Shown: positions 37,328-45,999 of the stretch, one piece after another | Layout: every line of letters begins with the position of its first letter | Position numbering within the stretch: the first letter of the stretch is position 1 | From: Neorhodopirellula pilleata | GTDB taxonomy: Bacteria; Planctomycetota; Planctomycetia; Pirellulales; Pirellulaceae | Assembly: GCF_007859915.1 (NCBI RefSeq) | Contig: NZ_SJPM01000011.1 | Location: 203,191-267,190 of the forward strand | Direction: 5' to 3' | Length of the DNA: 64,000 nucleotides | Position numbers and translations under genes: made by a program | Notes under the pieces: model-generated | What the model saw: the letters and a program-made list of their open reading frames with translations, nothing else | What the model was told of the DNA's origin: nothing | Databases searched by the model: none

Positions 37328-39031
37328 ATGAATCGTCTTCCATTTCATCTGATTCTATTCCAGTGTTTTTTCGGCATGTTGGCGAGTGTGCCCGCTGGCG
37401 TTTTAAGCGGTGCCGATCGTCCGAACATTCTCTTTATCATGTCCGACGATCATGCGGCCCACGCGATCTCCGCCTACGGGGGACGTTTGGCATCGATCGC
37501 CCCGACGCCGAACATCGATCGGCTTGCCAACGAAGGCGCGTTGTTCGCCAATGCGTTTTGCACGAATTCGATATGCTCGCCGTCACGGGCTTGTGTGCTG
37601 ACCGGCCAATACAATCACGTCAACGGTTCGTTCGATTTGAATGGTGCGGTCCAACCGGGCGACCAAATGTTGGCGATCGAGATGAAGAAGGCCGGCTATC
37701 ACACCGCCATGGTCGGGAAATGGCACCTTAAAGCCGAGCCTGCCGATTTCGACTATTACTGCGTTTTGCCCGGCCAAGGCCAGTACCATGACCCGGAGTT
37801 TTTGGTCCGTGGTGATCAGCCGTGGGGCAAGAACACGATTCAGTTTCCCGGCAAGCATTCGACCGACGCGATTACAGACATCACGCTCGATTGGCTCAAG
37901 ACGGGTTGGAATCAAGACCAGCCATTCTTCCTGATGCACCACTACAAAGCGCCCCACGATTACTTTGATAATGCGGCGCGTTATGAAAGCTATCTCGCGG
38001 ACGTTTCGATTCCCGAGCCCGAGACACTGTGGAAACGCGACCCACGTTTCGGTTCGATCGCCACCCGTGGGGCCGACGACGAATTGCTACCCCATATCGG
38101 TACATCGATCGGGTCCCGGAACCCAAGACGTTCTTATTTAGCTGAGTTGCCGAAACTTTATCCCAAAGAATTTCCGCCGAACTTTGATCCCGCCGACTTC
38201 ACAGACGAACAAAACACAAGGTTGGCCTACAATGCTTACCTCAAGAAGTTCTTACGCTGCGTCAAAGGCATCGACGACAATCTCGGGCGTTTGTTCGATC
38301 ACCTCGAAACAACCGGTCAACTCGATAACACCGTGATCGTTTACACCGGCGACCAAGGTTTCATGCTCGGCGAGCACGATTACCAAGACAAACGTTGGAT
38401 GTACGAGGAATCTCAGCGGATGCCGCTGTTGGTTCGTTATCCGCCGTCGGTACCCGCGGGACAACGTTTCAACACGATCGTCGAGAACGTCGACTACGGT
38501 CCGACGATGTTGACATTCGCCGGAGCGAAAATCCCAGCGTCGGTCCAAGGTCGCTCTTTCCAAACCCTTCTCGAAACCGGAGTCGAACCGAAAGACTGGA
38601 AGCAGGAGGCCTATTACCGATATTGGATGCACATGGCCCATCACGACAATCCCGCGCACTTAGGAATCCGTACCAAGACACACAAACTGATCTATTACTA
38701 CGGATGCAACTACGACGGTGGCTATCGAACTCCACCAGGTTGGGAACTTTACGACTTGATCAACGACCCGTCCGAGACCATCAACCTCTACGATGATCCG
38801 GCATCTCAAGTCTTGGTCGCTGAACTCAAAGAGCGTTTGATCAAAGCCCGTGAGCGAGTCGGCGACGACGGTTCGCATTTCCAAAAATGCGAAGAGGTGA
38901 TCCAAGCGTTTTGGAATTACGATGAAAGCGACCGAGCTGAGGCGATCAAAATCTCGCATAAGTATCGACAACGCAGGCTGCAGGAACTCGAAGCCGGCAA
39001 GGTCAACATCCGCACGGTACGTGGACCTTAG
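37328..39031 (+). CDS. Secreted sulfatase (type I, formylglycine)
   Basis: 567 residues from the ATG at 37328, which starts a signal peptide (about 1-29, ending LSGADR). Metal-binding Asp pair: RPNILFIMSDDHAAHA. The modified cysteine is in SICSPSRACVLTGQ (CXPSR, converted to formylglycine). KWHLKAE, HHYKAPHD and TGDQGFMLGEHD complete the active site. It removes sulfate esters, probably from an algal or animal polysaccharide. It follows the AraC gene by ten bases. Its TAG stop is shared with the end of a repeat that reads AGTGTTTTGTCAAAAT. Confidence 0.93.
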   Translation: MNRLPFHLILFQCFFGMLASVPAGVLSGADRPNILFIMSDDHAAHAISAYGGRLASIAPTPNIDRLANEGALFANAFCTNSICSPSRACVLTGQYNHVNGSFDLNGAVQPGDQMLAIEMKKAGYHTAMVGKWHLKAEPADFDYYCVLPGQGQYHDPEFLVRGDQPWGKNTIQFPGKHSTDAITDITLDWLKTGWNQDQPFFLMHHYKAPHDYFDNAARYESYLADVSIPEPETLWKRDPRFGSIATRGADDELLPHIGTSIGSRNPRRSYLAELPKLYPKEFPPNFDPADFTDEQNTRLAYNAYLKKFLRCVKGIDDNLGRLFDHLETTGQLDNTVIVYTGDQGFMLGEHDYQDKRWMYEESQRMPLLVRYPPSVPAGQRFNTIVENVDYGPTMLTFAGAKIPASVQGRSFQTLLETGVEPKDWKQEAYYRYWMHMAHHDNPAHLGIRTKTHKLIYYYGCNYDGGYRTPPGWELYDLINDPSETINLYDDPASQVLVAELKERLIKARERVGDDGSHFQKCEEVIQAFWNYDESDRAEAIKISHKYRQRRLQELEAGKVNIRTVRGP

Positions 39032-39152
39032 TGTTTTGTCAAAATAAAAAACCAGCGTTAGTGAAGTGAGCCGACAGCGCAAGCGGGCTGTTGATTTAAT
39101 TAGCCGTACCGCGTTAGCGGCGGTTTCCGCGGCCGTTAACCGGGGCTAACGC

Positions 39153-39445
39153 TGGCCTGTTCAAAATTTGGTATTGCGATATTTTCGTTCTCCGCAACTT
39201 CCTGTCACCTCTCCCAGCGAAGCTGGGGGAGGTCGGATCGAGCGAAGCAAGATCCGGGAGGGGGCATCCCCAGGGCAAACCAAGCCGATCCAACCAAACA
39301 ACGCTGGTGCCCCCTCCCTCGCGGACTCCTGAACGTCGTCGCTCGACCTCCCCCAAACTGCGTTCGGGAGAGGTGACAGGTGGACAAGAAACTGCTGGGA
39401 GAAAAAGGAAAGACAACGAGTCAACACCGAATTTTGAACAGCCCC
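39153..39445. repeat. Large nested palindrome
   Basis: Pairs from outside in: CTGTTCAAAATT with AATTTTGAACAG; CCTGTCACCTCTCCC (39201-39215) with GGGAGAGGTGACAGG (39366-39380); GGGGGAGGTCG with CGACCTCCCCC; and GGGAGGGGGCA with TGCCCCCTCCC. The spacers do not pair. This is a cruciform-capable structure in the repeat-filled gap after the sulfatase. Confidence 0.8.
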
Positions 39446-39459
39446 AGGCTAACGCTGGC

Positions 39460-39582
39460 CTGCTAAAAAGTTGGAGTTGCGGCGACTTCGGGTTGCGCAA
39501 GTTTGGTACCACGCCGTTCGGCGAATCGAGCGGAAGTCATTGCGGTTTTCGGGCCAACGGCCCATCCGTTTGCCTAGCCCAG
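39460..39582 (+). repeat. Dispersed repeat family, copy 2
   Basis: This is the same repeat as 27113-27231: CTGCTAAAAAGTTGG, GTTGCGCAAGTTT, TACCACG, CGGTTTTCGGGCCAACGGCC, then GCCTAGCCCAG. Both copies run in the + direction. Confidence 0.8.
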
Positions 39583-39980
39583 TCCGAAGGGCTGGGTGAT
39601 CGATGGCACGTTACTGGGTAGGACCAACGGTCCGGCCGTTTGTTCACGTCACTAGCAAACGACCGGACCTTCGGCCCTACATGGATCGCTCGCACATTCA
39701 ACCCAGCCCTGCGGGCTGGGCTAGGTAAACTGCCGGGCCTTTGGCCGTGAAAGACTGCCCCGACATTCGTTTGAGGTCGGAGCCAAGCTGGCATGCGGAA
39801 CAAAAACAAATCTTGGAAAGTTCGTGTCAATACCAACCTTTTAGCGGCCCAGGCAAACACCCATCGGCTAATTCCTGTCATTCGGTATACGACTAAATCA
39901 ACAGCCCGCAAGCCGCAGGTATTGCTTGACACGCGATGCTAAATTTTCACGGAACACTAGACAATGCTGGGGGGAATTGA

Positions 39981-40211
39981 TCATCGCCCTGAGCGACGTT
40001 CACGTCGTGTCGGATCGATTCCGATGCACGCGCACCCGATACCGACAATGAGCACGCCGGTTCCTTCAAGGATCGCTCCTGAAGTCAAGATCGCGACGCT
40101 GAGGATCGCAAACACGGCGCCCGCAACCATGGCAACGGGCGGGCGTTTGATCCCTCTCCTGTTCGGTTTGAATTCGTCGACTTCGTCCGATCCTTCGTAA
40201 GCCTTGGACAT
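39981..40211 (-). CDS. Small two-helix membrane protein
   Basis: 76 residues from the ATG at 40211. A full AGGAGG ribosome-binding site (40218-40223) lies six bases upstream, which is rare in this window and the main reason to accept the gene. A charged N-terminus (about 1-26) leads to two hydrophobic stretches (VAMVAGAVFAILSVAIL, GTGVLIVGIGCACIGI), then an Arg-rich end DPTRRERRSGR. The function is unknown. It stands alone between repeat regions. Confidence 0.6.
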   Translation of the reverse strand: MSKAYEGSDEVDEFKPNRRGIKRPPVAMVAGAVFAILSVAILTSGAILEGTGVLIVGIGCACIGIDPTRRERRSGR

Positions 40212-40283
40212 GAATTGCCTCCTGCGGATCATCGATAGGCTGCCGAATTGCCTGTTGATACTCCGAGATTGAATTCAGAAGCA

Positions 40284-40530
40284 AGTGCTTCGTCAAAATT
40301 TAATTTTAGTGTGAGCCGAACGCGCTGGCGTCGGGCGTCGAGCAATGCCCGCGGCTAGCGGGCTGTTGATTTAGTCCTCATCGAAACCCGAAGCGTGAGC
40401 GAGGGATACATACAAAGGACTTAATGGTGATGAATCCCTCGCTCACGCTTCGGGTTACGATTAAATCAACACGCCGGTAGCGCCGTCGGCTCACTTTAGT
40501 AACCTTAATTTTATATTTTGACGAAGCACT
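40284..40530. repeat. 247-bp element with 16-bp perfect termini enclosing the common palindrome
   Basis: Termini AGTGCTTCGTCAAAAT (40284-40299) and its exact complement (40515-40530) enclose GTGAGCCG / CGGCTCAC arms, then CTAGCGGGCTGTTGATTTA and TAAATCAACACGCC. The centre is the CCCGAAGCGTGAGCGAGGG hairpin with the AAAGGACTTAATGG loop. This is the most complete copy of the palindrome family and shows its outer boundary. Related termini lie at 39030-39045, about 55253-55262 and 60748-60758. No clear target duplication was seen. It fills the 354-base gap before the YcxB-like gene. Confidence 0.8.
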
Positions 40531-40565
40531 CGGGCAGTTTCAGATGTTTTGGCAAACTTTCGATA

Positions 40566-41201
40566 TCAAATCGAATCGCGGTCGGTTTGAGCTTCGGAAA
40601 ACTTTCGGCGTAGGGTCTTCATCGCTTGGGCCGGTGAGTTGTTCCGGCGGGGCACATAAATGGGCGTCATCGGTTCAGGACAAAGGACGATCCCGAATGG
40701 TGTTCGGTAGACCTTCACGTCGGCGGCATTCCAGCGATGCTGCCCGTTGGACGTCGTCATGACGAATCGTTCGTCTTCGATCTCGACGACGCAGACCGAG
40801 TCTTGAACCAAACCGAGCTCTCGCACACGATTCCTCATGATGGATTTGGATCGATAAATCAGCGAGGTATAGATCAGTGACGATAGCACCATCGTGAAGA
40901 CAAGCGTGACGACGAACACCACCACGTTCTGGGAGGCCGCCCAAAAGATCGCCGCTCCGCTGGCGAAGATCATTAGCAAAGACCCGATCGACAGCCGCAG
41001 CGGATGTTGGTGCAACAACAGATGATCGATCGCGTGGCGGAGGACGCCCTTGGACAAGCGAAAACTGACGCGGCTGGCGGCGTCGTCAAGTGTTCCCGTG
41101 TTCAAATCAACGGACGTGGATGACTCGCCGACTTGATACGGATTGACGGAGGCTTCAGGCGATCTGATTGAAGGCGTGTCGGAAGTGGGCGAGTCAGACA
41201 T
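40566..41201 (-). CDS. YcxB-like two-helix membrane protein
   Basis: 211 residues. The N-terminal part carries NPYQV (about 21-25), a short motif common at the start of small planctomycete membrane proteins. Two membrane helices follow (about 72-92 and 95-115). The C-terminal soluble part has the YcxB-like order SVCVVEIEDERFVMTTSNGQ, WNAADVKVYRTPFGIVLC and PIYVPRR. Family function is unknown. Its ATG shares one base with the stop of the caspase-like gene (TGATG), so it is translated with it. Confidence 0.75.
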   Translation of the reverse strand: MSDSPTSDTPSIRSPEASVNPYQVGESSTSVDLNTGTLDDAASRVSFRLSKGVLRHAIDHLLLHQHPLRLSIGSLLMIFASGAAIFWAASQNVVVFVVTLVFTMVLSSLIYTSLIYRSKSIMRNRVRELGLVQDSVCVVEIEDERFVMTTSNGQHRWNAADVKVYRTPFGIVLCPEPMTPIYVPRRNNSPAQAMKTLRRKFSEAQTDRDSI

Positions 41202-44200
41202 CAGGGAGCCGATCCGGTGAAACGGATGTTGCTGACGCTCGAAGGCATTTCGATGGTCGGGTTTTGGGCTTTCCCCGTAATCTTACGTACATGCGTTTGC
41301 ACGAAAAGAACCATCTCGTTGAACGTCAATTCGCCGTCGTCGTTGTAGTCGGCTTGCGGCGACGTGAGAAACTCAAGAATCGCCATCGTGAACGCACCGT
41401 GGTTCCAACTCGGAGATTCAAAACTGCTTTCCTCGGCTAAACACGATGCGAACACCACATGTCCCCGACCGCGCCAAATGTCCGTGCCGCTTTGTGGATG
41501 CGACCGAACCCGCGTGTCACTGACAAAACCGCCGGCATGACACGTGTCGGTGAACAGAATCGTGTTGGTCGGGATCTTGCTTAAGAACGAATCCAGCTCG
41601 GCGTCGGAAATGGCCGTCGAGATCAAGCGATCCAGATCGAGTTCGTGACCGGCAAAATACCATTCATCGTAATCGTCAAACAAACCATGTCCTGCCAAAT
41701 ACACGATCACCGTATCACTCGGTTGAATCGATTGCGAAAGCAGCCAAGCAAAGCCTTCTTCTCGGATCGCCTGACTGGTCGCGGTCTCATTGGTCAAGAC
41801 CTTTTGAATCGTTTCAGAATAGACCGACCCATTGAGGTTCTTCCATCCGTCCGCGAACGCTTCGGCATCCGATTGCGCGAAACCGAGTCGGAAGTCCTGG
41901 TTCGCGTATTCCGATATACCGATCGCGAGCAAGAACAAGCGACCTCGCTGAACTTCCGTCGGGGCCCCTCCACGAATCGTGCAGCGAACCGTTTGGCTTC
42001 CGCGGGTTTGGTTGGAACTGTTCAATGACAACTCGATCTGATGATCACCTGCGGGCAAGTCGATCGATTGTTCGTACCAAACCTCAACACCTTCGGTAGT
42101 CACACGGCGAGATGTTTGACGTGGGCGACCGGGAACCGCATGCCCGTCGACTCGGTATCGCACTTGGCTGAACGTCGATTCGGCCGACCCACGCACGCGT
42201 GAAACAACGGTCAGCTTAGGGTCGTCGCTGACGAAATTCGGCACCGGAGACAGAATGTCGATCTTGGGCGGTAAACGCTGAGTCAATTCGCTTCGGGTGG
42301 CTTCGGCTAAAGGATCAGGAGCCTCGAAACCAACGACTTCATCGGCAACTTGCTCGAGACCCGATGCCGTGTCACTGTTTCGAATCGCATATCGCACCGC
42401 CTTGGGTTGGTAGTACTGTTCTTGGAATTGTTCGATGGGGTAGAACTGCGCCGTTTCGTGCCGGGCGTTGTTGATGTGCCAGCCGACGAATTGTCCGCCT
42501 TGACTCGAAGATTCGTAATACCCGTCAGGCGTCCAGAAGACACGCTCACCGTCTCGCGTTAACAAAGAACTGGCCAGGGGCAGAACCATGTCGGGCGCTT
42601 CGGCCAATCGGACGTTGACGGTAAACCTCGAGCGTTGCGAAGGAAGCAAGTCGGCACCTCGCAGCAACTCGACACGTACGGATTGCCCCGGCTTGTACTG
42701 ACCCGACTGGATTTTGCGGATGCGTTCGTAAAACGATCCATCGTCGAACCGCAAGAGTGTGTCATCTTGCCGGATACCCGACGCGTACCCCAGACTAGCC
42801 GGAGGAACCTCGCTGACGCGCGTCCCGTCGGTGGCGAAATCAATGTCCCCCAGAACGCGAGCTTGTCGCAATGGCCAAATCCGCAGTGTGCCATCGAGCG
42901 AACTGCTGACCAATTTTTGGCGATCCGGTGAAATATCCAAACTGGTGATCTTTGCCGTATGCCCCATGAACTCTTTCGTGATACGCAGCGCAACACGACG
43001 ATTCGGAAGGATCTCGATCGTCGCTTCGATGAGCTTGCCCGTATCGGTACCAAGCAAACACACGTTACCACCGACTTCACCGGCCGGATCGAAAAACCTC
43101 ATGCAGGTCGGATTGCCAAACTTCCGTTTCGGAACTCGTACCCGCAAGTTTCGGAACTGAGACGAAACCTGAGGGTCTAGCCAAGGATCGAGAATATAAA
43201 ACCGGGACTCATCAGCCAACTCGCGGGCGTAGAGCAACCACTCGTTGGACGTTTGCGACTCGAATTTCTCAGGCATCTTCAAAATCATCAGCTCGATCTC
43301 GCCCAAACGATCGTGTTGACCGGTCGGGCGAATCGGATGGTCTTCCACCGCCGCCATCTCACGATCGGATAACTTGGTGACTTGAAAATTGGTCAAGTCC
43401 AACTGTTGCTCGACACCCGCGTATCGATTGAAGTTCCAACGTCCCTCGGGATAGTTGTTGTCACTGAAGAGCAGCTTTTGACCATCGGACGACCAGCGAA
43501 CGTTCCACAACGACTGCGTCACCGGGCGGACGATCGGATGCAATAGACGTCCGGTCTTGGGGTCCCAAACGTGGATCTCGCCGAGCGAGTCGGCACTGGC
43601 GACCTTGTTGCATTTTTGATTCCAAGCGATCGCGGTCGTATCATAGGGGTGCTCATGAATCGCGATGTCATCACCGTTGCGATCGAACGAAGCGGCAAAG
43701 AATTTTTTCTTGACGCCGCTGCCGATCAATACCAGATGCGGATCCAGTTCGCTCGCCGGTGGATCGAGCGTGAGGACGTGCCGATACGAGGACCAATCCC
43801 CGAACGGTCCGCGATTGTCTTTGTGACGATTATCTAGCGATCGAATCGACTGGGGGATCTGGCTTAGCGTCGGAATGGCTCGGCGCTGGCTGATCGAGAC
43901 AACGTCCAGTGAACTGTCCACGAAGTTGAACACGAGATGCTGTTCATCGGGCGTGAACGCAAATAGGTCTTTTGGAACTCGCAGTTCTTTACCCCGAAAT
44001 GTTCGGCCCCAACCGACTTTGAATTCGATCTGCCAGTCGCCGTTGCTGCCTCTTCGCCGGTAGAACACGATGTTCCCGTCGCATCCCCACGTGGCCAACC
44101 ATTGCCCTGATTTCGAAAACGTGACGCCACGGGTGCAACCGGTATGCCCGGCGATCAGTTGCTTGATCTTGTCCGGTTGTTTGAGGTCATAAACACGCGT

Positions 44201-44596
44201 CGATCCGAATTGGCTGTTGTCTGAGACGCCCACGATCAGGTGTTGGTTATCGGGGGCGAACGTGAGTGAGTCGATGTACCCGATGTGGAAACCGTCGGGT
44301 TCTTGGTAACCACGTAGGGCGGCGTGCATCTGGCCGGTTTCGAGATTCCATATGCGAACCGTTTTATCGGCGACTCCGGCGAGCCACTGACCGTCGTCAC
44401 TCAGAGCGACGCGGTCGATCACACCGGAAAACCCCTTCGCGTCCAGCACCAGGTGAGGCCGTTGGTTTGGTGGCGAAGAGTAGTTCGCGTCAATAAATTC
44501 TTCCGCTGAAACGTTCGCATCCGCCAAACACGTCAGAAGCGTCAACGCAGCAGTCAATGAGAGACTCGAAACAAGCGGTCGAACGGGAAGGTTCAT
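41201..44596 (-). CDS. WD40 - PDZ - caspase-like (peptidase C14) secreted protein
   Basis: 1131 residues from the ATG at 44596, chosen because a signal peptide (LVSSLSLTAALTLLTCLADANVSAE, split about 9-33) follows and it overlaps the methyltransferase stop. WD40-like blades span about 45-590 (RVALSDDGQWLAGVADKTVRI... and ITSLDISPDRQKLVSSSLDG). A PDZ-like domain is about 595-665 (ASLGYASGIRQDDTLLRFDD). A beta-sandwich comes next, then a caspase/metacaspase fold (about 890-1120) with catalytic His970 in YLAGHG and Cys1019 in DTCHAGG. An EF-hand-like NDDGELTFNEM lies near the C-terminus. It is probably a calcium-responsive protease controlled by its propeller. Confidence 0.88.
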   Translation of the reverse strand: MNLPVRPLVSSLSLTAALTLLTCLADANVSAEEFIDANYSSPPNQRPHLVLDAKGFSGVIDRVALSDDGQWLAGVADKTVRIWNLETGQMHAALRGYQEPDGFHIGYIDSLTFAPDNQHLIVGVSDNSQFGSTRVYDLKQPDKIKQLIAGHTGCTRGVTFSKSGQWLATWGCDGNIVFYRRRGSNGDWQIEFKVGWGRTFRGKELRVPKDLFAFTPDEQHLVFNFVDSSLDVVSISQRRAIPTLSQIPQSIRSLDNRHKDNRGPFGDWSSYRHVLTLDPPASELDPHLVLIGSGVKKKFFAASFDRNGDDIAIHEHPYDTTAIAWNQKCNKVASADSLGEIHVWDPKTGRLLHPIVRPVTQSLWNVRWSSDGQKLLFSDNNYPEGRWNFNRYAGVEQQLDLTNFQVTKLSDREMAAVEDHPIRPTGQHDRLGEIELMILKMPEKFESQTSNEWLLYARELADESRFYILDPWLDPQVSSQFRNLRVRVPKRKFGNPTCMRFFDPAGEVGGNVCLLGTDTGKLIEATIEILPNRRVALRITKEFMGHTAKITSLDISPDRQKLVSSSLDGTLRIWPLRQARVLGDIDFATDGTRVSEVPPASLGYASGIRQDDTLLRFDDGSFYERIRKIQSGQYKPGQSVRVELLRGADLLPSQRSRFTVNVRLAEAPDMVLPLASSLLTRDGERVFWTPDGYYESSSQGGQFVGWHINNARHETAQFYPIEQFQEQYYQPKAVRYAIRNSDTASGLEQVADEVVGFEAPDPLAEATRSELTQRLPPKIDILSPVPNFVSDDPKLTVVSRVRGSAESTFSQVRYRVDGHAVPGRPRQTSRRVTTEGVEVWYEQSIDLPAGDHQIELSLNSSNQTRGSQTVRCTIRGGAPTEVQRGRLFLLAIGISEYANQDFRLGFAQSDAEAFADGWKNLNGSVYSETIQKVLTNETATSQAIREEGFAWLLSQSIQPSDTVIVYLAGHGLFDDYDEWYFAGHELDLDRLISTAISDAELDSFLSKIPTNTILFTDTCHAGGFVSDTRVRSHPQSGTDIWRGRGHVVFASCLAEESSFESPSWNHGAFTMAILEFLTSPQADYNDDGELTFNEMVLFVQTHVRKITGKAQNPTIEMPSSVSNIRFTGSAP

Positions 44597-45183
44597 GTCG
44601 GCTCCGACGTTTGGCAGTACACGGCAAAATGATGAGGGCAATCGAGCAACTCCGCTTCGATCGGTGGTGTCAGGTGAAACTGCTCGCTCCACCTTTGGTA
44701 GTCCGCAAGGGTTGGGCGTATTTCCATATCAGGTCCACGCGGCGTGATTTGATCGGGTCGCCAATGCAAGAACGCCAGCATGCCTCCGGGGCGAACACGA
44801 GATAGGACTCGCCGGAGCAAGTCTTCGGGGTTTTCCAGATGCATGATGTGAAAGAGGACAACGACGCCATAATCGCGGCAGTGGTCGGGCAAATCGGCGG
44901 CGACAAAGTTTCCCTGATAGACGAATGCGTTTTTCAGCCCCGCATCGGACAATCGATCCGTCGTTCGTTGGACCATACTTGGATCAATGTCAAAGGTATC
45001 GAGACGGCCTCGAAACCGTTTGGCGAGCTCAACGGTGAAGGTCCCATAGCCGCACCCCAATTCAAGCAGGCGATCGGAGGCCGTGGAATTCGCAATGAAA
45101 GGAAATCCCGAGATCGCTTGGACGGGGTCAAACAACGTTTCCCAGTACGCTTCCTCAGGCATCCCACTGTCACGGACTTTCAT
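44593..45183 (-). CDS. SAM-dependent methyltransferase, class I
   Basis: 196 residues. Motif I is LLELGCGYGTFTVELA (about 40-55), the acidic SAM ribose ligand is in DTFDIDPSMV, and the post-motifs are VVVLFHIMHLENPEDLLRRV and RVRPGGMLAFLHW. It has the size and order of UbiE/type 11-like methyltransferases; the substrate cannot be told. No signal peptide, so cytoplasmic. It overlaps the caspase-like gene by four bases (ATGA), an unexpected partner for a secreted protease. A Met at residue 8 is an alternative start. Confidence 0.85.
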   Translation of the reverse strand: MKVRDSGMPEEAYWETLFDPVQAISGFPFIANSTASDRLLELGCGYGTFTVELAKRFRGRLDTFDIDPSMVQRTTDRLSDAGLKNAFVYQGNFVAADLPDHCRDYGVVVLFHIMHLENPEDLLRRVLSRVRPGGMLAFLHWRPDQITPRGPDMEIRPTLADYQRWSEQFHLTPPIEAELLDCPHHFAVYCQTSEPT

Positions 45184-45999
45184 ACGTTCGGGCCGACGAC
45201 CATGTCAGAGAGGTTCAAGAAGCGGGGGTGGCGGGCGACTCACCCGTTCGATTCCAAAATTCTAACCCGGCGTCACGGGGGATGAAACTCGGCTCGCTGA
45301 TCCAGACCATAATCATCGCGGCGGGCCTTTCACGCGCCGTCAAGGTTCCATCTCTGGGCTGGGCCGTAGCGAAAGTCGCCAAAACCTTCGGCATTTGGTG
45401 GTCCGGGCCGAGACACTCGGCGAGTTTCGCGTCCACAAGACCAGTGATGTGTAACAGCTAATGATTAGGGTTGGCTGTAGTTAAAGATCCTACCGCTACA
45501 GGATCTTTAACAAGATCCATACCCCTAACTTTTAGTTGCCCCAGACCAATAGGGGGCTGTTGATTGAGTGAGCCGACGGCGCTCACCGCGGGCTTATCAG
45601 CAGATAAGCCACCATTTCGGAGCCCCGGGCTAGCCGGTCTGTTGATTGAATCGTTTAACGGCAAGCCGTAGGCGACAGAGTTTGAAAACGCAGCCGCCTG
45701 CGGCTTGCCGTTAAACGAAATCGCCCAAACGTGCACTCAATTAACACGCCGCCACACTTCGGGTTACGAAGCAAACTAAATCAACAGCCCGTTAGTGCTC
45801 ACTCGACGATAAGGAAGATTGGTCGCCCTAGATCAGCCAACTCGGTGCCGGTGGAATCCCTCCGGTGTCCGTTGATGCTTTTACCCCGGTCTGCCTTGAC
45901 CCACGCTGGTCCACCAGCTAACCTTTCCGCCATTAGAGACGCTAAGGATGGCTAATCAGATTATCAATTTCTGTAATACTGCGTTCTCCAGGTGTTTGT
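45184..45999. other. 816-base gene-free region with two strong hairpins
   Basis: No gene is supported. Two palindromes stand out. GTTAAAGATCCT (45480-45491) pairs exactly with AGGATCTTTAAC (45500-45511) over an 8-base loop. CGTTTAACGGCAAGCCGTAG (from 45652) pairs with CTGCGGCTTGCCGTTAAACG (to 45717) over about 20 bases. Fragments of the common palindrome family (GGGCTGTTGATTGAGTGAGC, GTTGATTGAATC, TAAATCAACAGCCCG) lie around them. The last 200 bases should include the promoter of the LysR gene. Confidence 0.7.

Larger units (their letters stand above)
39032..39980. other. 949-base gene-free region made of repeats
   Basis: No gene is supported. It begins with a terminus of the 40284-type element (AGTGTTTTGTCAAAAT) and a half palindrome GCGGGCTGTTGATTTA. 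Then come a nested palindrome (39153-39445), the second copy of the mdh-side repeat (39460-39582) and GCCTAGCCCAG / CTGGGCTAGG arms (about 39571-39726). It ends with CACGCGATGCTAAAT, a relic of the 14844-type terminus. Open frames here are by-products of the palindromes. Confidence 0.75.

Noticed and set aside
39114-39932. Open frames of about 130 residues in the gap after the sulfatase
   Set aside because: They run across nested palindromes, have biased Arg/Pro/Ser composition and no homology features; they are by-products of repeat DNA.
45215-45461. Open frames of 73 and 77 residues on opposite strands upstream of the methyltransferase
   Set aside because: They overlap each other, have no ribosome-binding site and no protein-like pattern, and sit in a repeat-bearing gap.
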